From positions 1 through 13,417 of the forward strand of contig DLGL01000110.1 in assembly GCA_002482685.1 (NCBI GenBank): 13,417 nucleotides of DNA. Reading direction: 5' to 3'. The stretch's first letter is position 1. Each line of letters opens with the position of its first letter. Source of the stretch: Bacteriovoracaceae bacterium UBA7695. GTDB taxonomy: Bacteria; Bdellovibrionota; Bacteriovoracia; Bacteriovoracales; Bacteriovoracaceae. Below, piece after piece: positions 1 to 7,456 of this stretch. The notes under the pieces are model-generated. The model saw nothing but the letters and a program-made list of their open reading frames with translations. It searched no databases and was not told where the DNA came from. The translations under genes and the position numbers were made by a program.

Positions 1-3000
1 TATGCTCATCATTTGGGGTGTAATGAAGATCAACTCCTGTGTAATCCGGCGGTCTTTGGGGAGAGTTTATGTATTGAATTCAAAACCTCAGCGCAGAAAA
101 ATTCTGCTTTCTCTCAGTGTGAAAAGAAGTTTTCTGAGTCAGGAAGATTCTTCTCACAGGTTCTGTCTGAAGTTGATCCGGATGAGATGCAGGATCTCAT
201 CACTACAGTTCACCAAAAATGTGCCATCAATTCCGCTAATTATACCTGTCTACAGCTTAGAAGAAAACTCGACTTCATTATCCCAAATGAAACCCCCGTA
301 TCTTATAAAACTGCTCAACAGAGTCTGGGACTGCTAAACCCTGATAAGATTCTGGACTCGGTTAAGACTCTTCAAAGAGAAATGGAGTCAGACATCGCCA
401 CCTTTCAAAAAGTGTGTTCGGATGTGATTTCGGAAGAAGAAAAACGTTATTGTAAAAATCTCGCTCTAAGAGTGAAGAAGTCACAGAATCTTCTACCAAA
501 ACTGATGTCCCGGGTGAATGAGTTAGTTAAGCCTTCGGACTGTGTGAACTGCTCAAGCCAAAAATCTTCTCAGGTTCTAGGTCCTGGTTCAGTTCCTACG
601 GTACCTAGTGAAAATCTACAATGTACAGAAATTGAAAAAAAGAAAATAACTGAAAAATGTTTTGATGATGTGAAATGTGTAATTACGGCTACTGCTATGT
701 CAGCACCCTTAGCTGTGATGGAAGCTTTCGGTAAAAAAACTGATGCTTGTATGAGTTCGCAAAATAGTTGTTTAACGAATGTGGTCTCCGCCTTGGTTGA
801 TAGTCTGGTGAGTTTAGTGACAGGCATTTGGGATCTTTTAGGATCAGCAATCAACTGGACGGGAGAAAAGCTCGCTAATTTCTGGGACAATGTCTCTAAA
901 GTCGAAGATAAAACTTCAGATTCTCAACAGATGCTAAATAAATTGTCCTCTAAAGATGTAGAAGAAGTGAAACAAAATCCTATCCAATGGATCACAAGTC
1001 TTGCCGGAAATATCTGGAAAGGTTTAGGCCAGTGGATGAAAGAGGATATTTACTGCGAAAAATGGGCCGGTATTCCTCGTGCCAGTCAGTGTGTGCAACC
1101 AAGCCGTGGTTTTGATTGTATGAGTTGCCGTACGATGATAACCGGAACTTGTTCAGCCGCTGGCGTGGTCATTGCTGAAGTTGTTCCTGCCCTGCTTACA
1201 GGTGGAGGAGTCAATCTCGTCGCTCGCGCAGGAACTGGAGTCAAAGCTTTTTCCAATTTCATCAAGGCAAGCAAGTCTTATAAAAAAATTGTGACGGCCG
1301 TCGATAAACTCTCAGATGTGCGCACTGTAAAACTTCTCACGCAAGGTTCGCAAGCTTCCTTGAAAGTAGTTAAGGTTGCTACCCGTCCTATTTCACAAGC
1401 AACAAAAATTAGTATGGAGGCGTTATCCTCGAGTTATAAGGCCATGGTCAAAACTAAATCCTTCCAAAGTCTTTCGAAGTCAATGGATGTCGCTGCCAAA
1501 TATACCGGTATTTCAGCTTTTAATAGGCTTCAGACTCAGATGTTTAACAAAGGTTATGATTTTGTTGATGCCGCTATGGGTATGAAATCAAGAAATATGG
1601 CAGCTAGGGCCGTAGCTGCCCACATGGATGATATCACCAAAGTAGAAACATCTATCGGGGACGAATTGAAGCCTCTTTATGATGATGTTGTTAAGGCCAA
1701 TGAAAAAGGAAAGGAGCTCCATAAGCTAAAGGCGCAGGCAGAAGAATTCAGACTCCTGAGTAAATTAGCACCAGAGCAACAAGCTAAGGCCGTAGAGATT
1801 GCTAAGCTTATCAAAAATGTCGAGATCGATCTGAAGATCATCAATAATAATTTCACAGACAAAATGCTGCTGCTTTACCAGAAAAAAAATATCCCGGCCT
1901 TTATCACCAATAACATGGAAGATGCTTCAAAAACTCTGAAGCTGGATTTTAAAGCTCCAGCTACAGGTAACAGGGCTTTTGAACTCTACCGTCAGGTCCA
2001 TAATAACTTTGGACTTGAAAGTGTCACCATGAGCTTAAAAGATAACATCACTATCGGCTCCTTGGGCTTTTTTAGCTCTAGTGCCAAACGCATCGACATG
2101 GGTCCCGGCCAAGGTTTCAGTATGCTGGAAGAGTATTTCAATTCAGTCAGTAAGCACGAGTCTCGTCACGCAATGTTTTTTGCTAAGAGAGCTAGGGGTA
2201 AGGATTCGATTTTTCATGCTCGGTTTAAAGCTTCACCAGATGGCCATTTGCTGAATCTGGATGAGTACTACGAAACATTTATGAGTGCTGAAGAACTCTA
2301 TACATTTTCAACCGATCTCCAGAGTCTGGCGCAAGTGATGAAAGGGGAAATGATCTCAGACATCATTCAGCGCGAGAGAATTGTGGCCCAAGTGGCAGAG
2401 AAAGGCGAAAGCCTGACTAAGGTTGCGCGTGCTACACAAAGTGTAACTCAGGAGATGATAAACTCTCTAGATGCTCTGCTGGTTCATCCGAATAAAGCCT
2501 CTCAACTCGGTCTTTCAATGAATAAAGATGGATCATGGGAAGTGCTTTTTAAAGACAAATACGGGCGCTCAACAGAAGTCACTCTGATTGGGGCTGATGA
2601 GAAATTGCTGGCGAAGACCACCGCTGAAATTTTTGAGCAGTTGAATGCAAAAATGGAACTTGCGGTCCAGAAAAAGTTAACGGAAGCAGGTGTTGATTTG
2701 AAAGATTTTGGAGCGAAAATACAAAGTAACACTTTGTCTGCCGAAGAGAGTGCTTTGATGAATAAGGTCCAAACTGACTTCATCTCTTCTAGCGAAGCCC
2801 AATTAATGTTTAAGCAAATAGATGATGCTTGTATTCCTATTCTCCAGAACTCACGCAAAATGATGGGTGAATTAAATCAGATGGCAGACATTCAGTTGAA
2901 AGAGGCTGAAGCCCTTAAAAAATTAGTCGCGGCCTATGCTCATAAACAAACAGGCGGAAGTACCTCTCAGCTTCAGGCCTTGAAAGACCAAATGTTCAAA

Positions 3001-3057
3001 ACTGCTAAAAACGTTAAAGAAGATTACAAGGGATACGCGCTAAATACGGCAAAATAG
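1..3057 (+). CDS. Large cysteine-rich, probably exported protein with an HExxH metallopeptidase-like motif (5' end outside window)
   Basis: The reading frame is open to the left edge, so the N-terminus, and any signal peptide, lies outside. A TTG at 13 is only the first possible start in view and has no ribosome binding site. Numbering from it gives 1014 residues. Residues 1-380 carry 20 cysteines, including the pattern CNEDQLLCNPAVFG at 3-16 and pairs CVNC (177-180) and CMSC (369-372). This suggests a disulfide-bonded exported module (inference). Hydrophobic, Gly/Ala-rich helices occupy about 252-282 and 380-405. Residues 540-620 look helical and charged, probably coiled coil. At 715-719 lies HESRH, an HExxH zinc-peptidase signature, followed by acidic D750, E751, E754, E760 and E761 as candidate third ligands or structural residues. 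The C-terminal 250 residues are helical and charged with one cysteine (940). I cannot name a family. A secreted protease or effector of a predatory bacterium is possible, but the match rests on one short motif. It ends 150 nt before fliK and is probably transcribed separately. Confidence 0.75.
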   Translation, partial: YAHHLGCNEDQLLCNPAVFGESLCIEFKTSAQKNSAFSQCEKKFSESGRFFSQVLSEVDPDEMQDLITTVHQKCAINSANYTCLQLRRKLDFIIPNETPVSYKTAQQSLGLLNPDKILDSVKTLQREMESDIATFQKVCSDVISEEEKRYCKNLALRVKKSQNLLPKLMSRVNELVKPSDCVNCSSQKSSQVLGPGSVPTVPSENLQCTEIEKKKITEKCFDDVKCVITATAMSAPLAVMEAFGKKTDACMSSQNSCLTNVVSALVDSLVSLVTGIWDLLGSAINWTGEKLANFWDNVSKVEDKTSDSQQMLNKLSSKDVEEVKQNPIQWITSLAGNIWKGLGQWMKEDIYCEKWAGIPRASQCVQPSRGFDCMSCRTMITGTCSAAGVVIAEVVPALLTGGGVNLVARAGTGVKAFSNFIKASKSYKKIVTAVDKLSDVRTVKLLTQGSQASLKVVKVATRPISQATKISMEALSSSYKAMVKTKSFQSLSKSMDVAAKYTGISAFNRLQTQMFNKGYDFVDAAMGMKSRNMAARAVAAHMDDITKVETSIGDELKPLYDDVVKANEKGKELHKLKAQAEEFRLLSKLAPEQQAKAVEIAKLIKNVEIDLKIINNNFTDKMLLLYQKKNIPAFITNNMEDASKTLKLDFKAPATGNRAFELYRQVHNNFGLESVTMSLKDNITIGSLGFFSSSAKRIDMGPGQGFSMLEEYFNSVSKHESRHAMFFAKRARGKDSIFHARFKASPDGHLLNLDEYYETFMSAEELYTFSTDLQSLAQVMKGEMISDIIQRERIVAQVAEKGESLTKVARATQSVTQEMINSLDALLVHPNKASQLGLSMNKDGSWEVLFKDKYGRSTEVTLIGADEKLLAKTTAEIFEQLNAKMELAVQKKLTEAGVDLKDFGAKIQSNTLSAEESALMNKVQTDFISSSEAQLMFKQIDDACIPILQNSRKMMGELNQMADIQLKEAEALKKLVAAYAHKQTGGSTSQLQALKDQMFKTAKNVKEDYKGYALNTAK

Positions 3058-3179
3058 TGCATTTCCCCCCTCAAAACGGCAACATTTTCCTACCCCGAAA
3101 ATAAATCTAAAGTACTTTTGGAAGTTTCTGCCCGGCTTCATTTATCACCCTGAGTTATGTGACAATGTTCCGTAGGACC

Positions 3180-3194
3180 ACGTGATTATCACGT
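3180..3194. promoter_or_regulatory. Perfect 15-nt palindrome upstream of fliK (possible operator)
   Basis: ACGTGATTATCACGT reads the same on both strands around a single central T, with 7-bp arms. It ends 3 nt before the AAGGAA ribosome binding site (3198-3203) of fliK. It is short for a terminator and has no T-run after it. It could be a regulator binding site or an mRNA hairpin close to the ribosome binding site. No clean sigma-28, sigma-54 or sigma-70 promoter was found in the 150-nt gap 3058-3207, so its position relative to the transcription start is unknown. Confidence 0.35.
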
Positions 3195-3207
3195 TACAAG
3201 GAACCAA

Positions 3208-4449
3208 ATGCTTCAGGCACTTACAACTAAACCGATCGAACCGAAAGCTTCTCCGAAAGCTCAAGGTCCGTCTGCTTCAGAGAAGACGAAGAAATCGTCT
3301 GATCTTGAATCGAAGTTGGAAGAAGATGATTTTGCCAATGAACTAGAAGCAAGTATCGCAGCTGAGGAAACTGAGCCGAAAGTTAAACCGGTTAAAGTTT
3401 CTGCTGAACAGATGATGGAGTCTCCATCATCACTAATCAAACTTCCAGAATCAAATCCAGATGCAGTTAGCCCAAAAGTTTTTGACCCTGCCTTAACTAA
3501 GGGTGTGGATGGAATTGTTCAGCCACAGACCACTGAAGTGGCAGCTCCGGTTGAACTTACTAACGAACAAGTTTTGAAACTTGCCGAAGGGCAGGTTCCG
3601 GAAGTTGAAGCTGAGATCACTCAGGCAATGCTTAAGACTCCACAAGTTCAGGCCGGCGGTCGTTCTCCGGCCCTTGATATGGCCCAGACAGAAATCGATC
3701 CTCAGTTACTTAACATGGATGATTTTGTTGCTCAAAAAAATCTTGCTGTTAAAAAATCAATGAATAATGCTTCTGCTTACGGAATGCCTAATAAAGCACA
3801 AGCCGCTAAAGCAAATGCCCTTGAAAGCGGTCTTAACTCCACACAGACTGTAAATGAAATCGGTGCTAAATCTGCAGATGCTGGAACGTCTGGCTCTTCA
3901 ATGAATTCTCAACAGTTCATTCTTAGTGCTCAGGCCGACCTTAGCTCAAATGCGAAAGTTAATGAGCACGCAGTTGTAAAAACTTTTAACATGAATAATG
4001 TTAAGACTGATAATCCTAACCAGATCATGACTCAGATTACTGATTATATCGTTCAGGCGAAGGCTGCTAAGGAGCCAACAGTAAATATGAGAGTGAATCA
4101 TGAAGAGTTAGGGATGATCGACATCACCGTTCAAAAAAATATGATGGTGGGTCAGGACTCAATCGCAGTAAATATTGCGACTCACTCGGCTGATGGGAAA
4201 AATTTCTTCCAGGCCAACTCCAAAGATCTTTTCTCTCACTTAACAACATCAGGACTTAACATTTCTGATATTAAAGTAGAAACTCCGACTCAAACTGCGA
4301 AGAGTGATTTCGATTTTGGAAGTCAGTCAGGTCGTGGTGGACAAGCGGGAGCTGATAAGCAATTTGGCTCTGAACAGAATCAAAGAAAGCATGATTCTGA
4401 TCGCAGACAGGATCTGTGGAACTTACTTAGCAATAAGGAAGCAGCCTAA
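3208..4449 (+). CDS. fliK: FliK, flagellar hook-length control protein
   Basis: This is probably the secreted molecular ruler that measures the hook and triggers the switch of flagellar export from hook to filament subunits. The protein has 413 residues, close to the usual length of the family. Its first ~285 residues are low-complexity, rich in Ala, Gln, Ser, Lys and Glu, without cysteine, as expected of the extended ruler part. Residues ~289-361 match the C-terminal Flg_hook domain: a strand with the family's LG core (NHEELGMIDITV), a second strand DSIAVNIATHS, then a helix with a leucine near its end and a closing GLNISDIKVET. The tail after 361 is Gly/Gln/Asp-rich and basic, also usual for FliK. 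The ATG at 3208 has AAGGAA 5 bases before it. The TAA overlaps the flgD start by one base (TAATG), indicating translational coupling. The N-terminus diverges strongly in this family, so identification rests on the C-terminal domain plus the flgD and flgE neighbours. Confidence 0.85.
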   Translation: MLQALTTKPIEPKASPKAQGPSASEKTKKSSDLESKLEEDDFANELEASIAAEETEPKVKPVKVSAEQMMESPSSLIKLPESNPDAVSPKVFDPALTKGVDGIVQPQTTEVAAPVELTNEQVLKLAEGQVPEVEAEITQAMLKTPQVQAGGRSPALDMAQTEIDPQLLNMDDFVAQKNLAVKKSMNNASAYGMPNKAQAAKANALESGLNSTQTVNEIGAKSADAGTSGSSMNSQQFILSAQADLSSNAKVNEHAVVKTFNMNNVKTDNPNQIMTQITDYIVQAKAAKEPTVNMRVNHEELGMIDITVQKNMMVGQDSIAVNIATHSADGKNFFQANSKDLFSHLTTSGLNISDIKVETPTQTAKSDFDFGSQSGRGGQAGADKQFGSEQNQRKHDSDRRQDLWNLLSNKEAA

Positions 4450-5399
4450 TGCCTGAAATGGGAAGACCGGTTACTAATCAGGAAATGAGATACCGTCAGG
4501 TCGAGATGGCCCCGAAAAGTCTCGCCGGTAAAGGTCAGTCTGAGGCTGAGAAGCGTGAAGCTCTCATCAACAAGGCGACTGGGTATAAGCCAAAGAATGA
4601 ACTTTTTAAAGAAGGTCCACACAACCAGCTTGGAAAAGATGAGTTCATGAAACTTTTAACGTTTCAATTGCAGAACCAGGATCCAATGAATCCAATGGAT
4701 CAAAGTAAGTTCACAGGTGAACTTGCTCAGTTCTCGCAACTTGAGCAGCTTTCAAATTTAAATAAGAAGTTTGAAGACCAGGGTAAAAACCAGGCGATTC
4801 AGGATAAGTTTTACGCGGCTTCGTTTGTTGGGAAAAAAGTTGTGACTAATGGTTCGACGATGAATCTCAAAGAAAGTGGTGATGCAAGTGACGTTCTTTT
4901 TAAGTTAGACGGCCAGGCATCAAAAGTGATGATCCGTATTCTTGATTCAAAGAACAACGTTGCAGGTGAAATCTGGAAAGAAGGTTTATCTCAGGGTGCA
5001 CATCAGGTGACGTGGGATGGGGTTGCTCTAGACGGAACTCCGGCAGTTAAAGGTCAGTACAAAGCACAAGTGAAAGCTTGGGATGATATGGGTCAGGAAG
5101 TGGGAACACGGACTGAGGCCACAGGAACAGTACAAAGTGTAACTTTCGATCAAGGTGAACCTGTGCTTACTGTTGATGGACAAAAAGTTTTTCTGAGAGA
5201 TGTAGCTAGTTTCCATACGTCTGATGTGCAAACACATCAAGCAATTGGTTCTTCTCCATCAATGAAGGCAGCGCAAGCACAAAATGCCGACTTGTCGGGG
5301 CTAAATGGTTCGATACAATCTAATAACGGAGCTTCTGCGGTAGTTCCAACTGAGCAAGCAATAAACGCTTACTCTCAGAACGCAGGAATTTACGATTAG
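4449..5399 (+). CDS. flgD: FlgD, flagellar hook cap / hook assembly scaffold
   Basis: FlgD sits at the tip of the growing hook and promotes insertion of FlgE subunits; it is itself exported and later discarded. Residues 61-108 carry the diagnostic N-terminal segment: DEFMKLLTFQLQNQDPMNPM followed by a FxxELAQFSQLEQL stretch. Residues ~125-255 fit the tudor-like plus Ig-like (FlgD_ig) body: FVGKKV, then a DSKNNVAGEIW strand and the turn around WDGVALDGTPAVKGQY. At 316 residues it is longer than the E. coli protein (about 230). There are ~60 residues of charged sequence before the conserved core and ~60 residues rich in Ser, Ala, Asn and Gln after the body. The ATG overlaps the fliK stop by one base and has AAGGAA at 4435-4440. 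The next gene starts one base after this stop, so the three genes form one translationally linked unit. Confidence 0.95.
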   Translation: MPEMGRPVTNQEMRYRQVEMAPKSLAGKGQSEAEKREALINKATGYKPKNELFKEGPHNQLGKDEFMKLLTFQLQNQDPMNPMDQSKFTGELAQFSQLEQLSNLNKKFEDQGKNQAIQDKFYAASFVGKKVVTNGSTMNLKESGDASDVLFKLDGQASKVMIRILDSKNNVAGEIWKEGLSQGAHQVTWDGVALDGTPAVKGQYKAQVKAWDDMGQEVGTRTEATGTVQSVTFDQGEPVLTVDGQKVFLRDVASFHTSDVQTHQAIGSSPSMKAAQAQNADLSGLNGSIQSNNGASAVVPTEQAINAYSQNAGIYD

Positions 5400-5400
5400 T

Positions 5401-5850
5401 ATGAGCAATAAAGTTAACTCGTTTCTTATTCCGAACGTTTCTTCACTTCCTTCTGATGCTCAGAAGGCCGAGAAAGCAAACGCGCTTAAGCAGGGTGAGA
5501 AAAGTGAGTTCAAAGGTTTAGTTGATTCACTGTCGAAAGATAGTGGTGCAAATAATCTTCGTCAGCCTCAAGTCACTGAGAAAAATATTGGACAGGATGT
5601 CCATGTTTCTTCTCACGCGATGAAAAGACTGCAGGAGAGAAATATTGAGCTTGATGGAAATGAATTCATGAAGCTCAAAGAAGCGGTTAGTAAGTTAAGA
5701 GCGAAGGGTGGTCATGACTCTCTCGTAATTACCAACAAGGCGGCCTATGTCGTCGACGTGGATAAAAACACGGTGGTAACAGCGGTAGATAAAAACAACA
5801 TGAACGAAAACGTTTTTACGAAAATCGATTCGACCATATTTATGATGTAG
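5401..5850 (+). CDS. Small conserved flagellar operon protein (DUF3766 / Flagellar_put, TIGR02530 type)
   Basis: This 149-residue protein lies between flgD and flgE, where this family is usually found. Residues 67-149 match the family pattern as I recall it: VSSHAMKRLQERNIEL, then a helix ending KLRAKGGHDSLVI, then strands AAYVVDV and NTVVTAVD, finishing ENVFTKIDSTIFMM. The first ~65 residues are polar and probably disordered. There is no signal peptide, membrane segment or cysteine, so it is cytoplasmic or exported through the flagellar system. The molecular role is not settled; the constant link to hook genes suggests a part in hook assembly or its export. The ATG lies one base after the flgD TAG, with AGGA at 5384-5387, a rather long 13-base spacing, so translation is probably coupled to flgD. 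Confidence 0.85.
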   Translation: MSNKVNSFLIPNVSSLPSDAQKAEKANALKQGEKSEFKGLVDSLSKDSGANNLRQPQVTEKNIGQDVHVSSHAMKRLQERNIELDGNEFMKLKEAVSKLRAKGGHDSLVITNKAAYVVDVDKNTVVTAVDKNNMNENVFTKIDSTIFMM

Positions 5851-5978
5851 TTGCTAATGGGAGTTAGCTAAGTTTTTTAATATTAATTTTGGCATATGAG
5901 GTTGGCTGGTCCTTTTCTGGAAGCCACTGGTAAGAAGCTGTAGTCTTCGAACCCCTCGCCAAGTCTAGGAGGGACAAC
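5851..5978 (+). promoter_or_regulatory. flgE leader: weak hairpin with T-run, AT-rich tract, strong ribosome binding site
   Basis: This 128-nt gap is the only real break inside the hook cluster. A 5-bp hairpin GCTAA (5853-5857) / TTAGC (5864-5868) is followed by six Ts at 5873-5878, resembling a weak intrinsic terminator or attenuator. Next comes a short AT palindrome, TTAATATTAA at 5877-5886. TTGCTA at 5851-5856 and TTTAAT at 5876-5881 could be a -35/-10 pair, but the 19-base spacer makes this weak. TAGGAGGG at 5966-5973 lies 5 bases before the flgE ATG and is the strongest ribosome binding site in the window, fitting the high demand for hook subunits. No sigma-54 or sigma-28 promoter fits. 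Confidence 0.4.
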
Positions 5979-7262
5979 ATGAGTATTCTTTCGTCTTTTA
6001 ACATCGGTGTTTCTGGTCTTAATGCTGCTGGACAGTCAATGTCAGTAGTGGGTGACAACATCGCCAACGCCGGTACTTTCGGCTTCAAATCTTCCCGCGC
6101 AGAATTCCAGGACATGCTTTCAAACTCTCTTAAGGGTATTGATGGTGGTGATCAAATCGGATCAGGGACAAAATTAGCTCATATTACAGCTCAGTTCAAT
6201 CAAGGGACTGTTGCTCGTACACAAAATATTACAGATCTTGCAATCAACGGTAACGGCTTCTTCGAAGTAGATGCTCCGGCCGGTAAAGGTTATACTCGTG
6301 ATGGTGCTTTCCACTTTGATAAAGAAGGCTTCATGGTTAACGGTGATGGTTATAAAGTTAACGGTTTCCAACCTGACGAAAAAGGTGTCATCACTACGAA
6401 GTCTGGTCCAATTAAACTTGGTAACACAACGATCCCTGCTACTCCTACTTCAGAAGTAACAATGTCGATGAACTTAGATTCACGTGAGCCAGTGATGAAG
6501 TTCGATCCTAAAAATCCTGAAAAAACTTCTAACTTCAACTCATCAATGACTGTATACGATAACGTTGGTACAGCTCGTCTGATGACTGTTTACTACAACA
6601 AAGCTGCTGATGGTGCTTCTTGGGAATACCACGCAATGGTTGATGGTGCTGATGCTGCCGGCGGAGTTCCTGGCACAATGGTTGAGATGGCAAATGGATC
6701 TCTTAAGTTCAACCAAAAAGGTGTTCTTGAAGAAGAGATTCCAGGTGCTAACAGCTTTAACTTCAATAAAGGTGCAGCTCCAGGACAAAAGATTGCTCTT
6801 AACTTTGGTAAATCAATCAAAGAAGGCGGAACAGGTCTTGATGCTTCAACTCAGTTCGGTTCGAAATCATCTATCGCTCGTCATACTCAAGATGGTTCTT
6901 CGGCCGCTACACTTTCTTCAATGTCATTCAATGACAAGGGTATCCTGACTGCTGTCTACGATAATGGTCAGCAACGTGATCTTGGACAAGTTTTGGTAGC
7001 TAAGTTTGAAAATAACGAAGGTCTATTCAAAACTGGTAAGAACTTATTCAAACAAACTCTTAAATCTGGTCAAGCCGCTCTCGGTAAGCCAGGAGCTGAT
7101 GGTCGCGGCGAAGTACTTGCTAAATCAATCGAGCAATCAAACGTAGATATCGCTAACGAGTTCATTAACTTGATGGCAGCTCAACGTAACTTCCAGGCCA
7201 ACACTAGAACGATCACAACTTCAGATCAGATGTTACAAGAAGTTCTGAACATTAAACGTTAA
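5979..7262 (+). CDS. flgE: FlgE, flagellar hook protein
   Basis: FlgE is the subunit that polymerises into the hook, the universal joint between rod and filament. The 427-residue product opens with the axial-protein signature (flagella basal body rod domain): SFNIGVSGLNAAGQSMSVVG then DNIANAGTFGFKSSR at about 6-40. The body includes the FlgE/F/G-like core (LAINGNGFFEVDAPAGKGYTRDGAF region, about 86-112) and a large variable D2-type insertion. The C-terminus (385-427) has the conserved helix: SIEQSNVDIANEFINLMAAQ followed by RNFQANTRTITTSDQMLQEV. There is no signal peptide or cysteine, as expected for a type III flagellar export substrate. At 427 residues it is close to enterobacterial FlgE (about 400). 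The start is fixed by an excellent ribosome binding site and by alignment of the N-terminal signature. The gene ends the hook cluster, with a strong terminator 47 bases on. Confidence 0.97.
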   Translation: MSILSSFNIGVSGLNAAGQSMSVVGDNIANAGTFGFKSSRAEFQDMLSNSLKGIDGGDQIGSGTKLAHITAQFNQGTVARTQNITDLAINGNGFFEVDAPAGKGYTRDGAFHFDKEGFMVNGDGYKVNGFQPDEKGVITTKSGPIKLGNTTIPATPTSEVTMSMNLDSREPVMKFDPKNPEKTSNFNSSMTVYDNVGTARLMTVYYNKAADGASWEYHAMVDGADAAGGVPGTMVEMANGSLKFNQKGVLEEEIPGANSFNFNKGAAPGQKIALNFGKSIKEGGTGLDASTQFGSKSSIARHTQDGSSAATLSSMSFNDKGILTAVYDNGQQRDLGQVLVAKFENNEGLFKTGKNLFKQTLKSGQAALGKPGADGRGEVLAKSIEQSNVDIANEFINLMAAQRNFQANTRTITTSDQMLQEVLNIKR

Positions 7263-7308
7263 TAGTTAATTAGTATCCGGTTCCACTCCTAGCTTCTAAC
7301 TCCTAAGG

Positions 7309-7337
7309 GGAGGGTCAGCGAAAGCTGACCCTCCTTT
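7309..7337 (+). terminator. Intrinsic terminator after flgE
   Basis: An 11-bp perfect stem, GGAGGGTCAGC (7309-7319) paired with GCTGACCCTCC (7324-7334), is closed by a GAAA tetraloop (GNRA class) and followed by TTTATATA. The T-run is short, but stem length, GC content and loop type make this a convincing rho-independent terminator for the flagellar cluster. Confidence 0.88.
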
Positions 7338-7456
7338 ATATACCGAAAATACCTTCAATCTGAATTCTCTTTAGAATAAATCAAGGACGCACCTCCCTAT
7401 GAGTGTGACATAATTGTCTCGTGCTACTCCTTCGTTATTCTCAAAAGGAATTACCC

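Noticed and set aside
2..337. 111-codon open frame overlapping the start of the window in another frame
   Set aside because: It overlaps the long cysteine-rich coding frame and its product has no recognisable features.
3108..3137. TAAAGT ... GCCCGGC resembling a sigma-28 flagellar promoter upstream of fliK
   Set aside because: The gap between TAAA and GCC is 18 bases instead of about 15, and the -10 part matches only its first three bases.
5889..5906. TTGGCATATGAGGTTGGC resembling a sigma-54 promoter upstream of flgE
   Set aside because: There is no GC at the required 10-base distance from the GG; the nearest similar block is GG, one base off.
5864..6115. Minus-strand 83-codon frame covering the flgE start
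   Set aside because: It lies opposite the flgE leader and conserved N-terminus; its product is not recognisable.
6543..6820. Open frames on the minus strand inside flgE
   Set aside because: They are antisense to a certain, highly conserved hook gene, and I noticed no ribosome binding sites or recognisable motifs for them.
7421..7456. GTG at 7421 as the start of the barrel-like protein
   Set aside because: It has no ribosome binding site and would put 12 residues ahead of a typical signal peptide; the ATG at 7457 has AAAAGGAA upstream.
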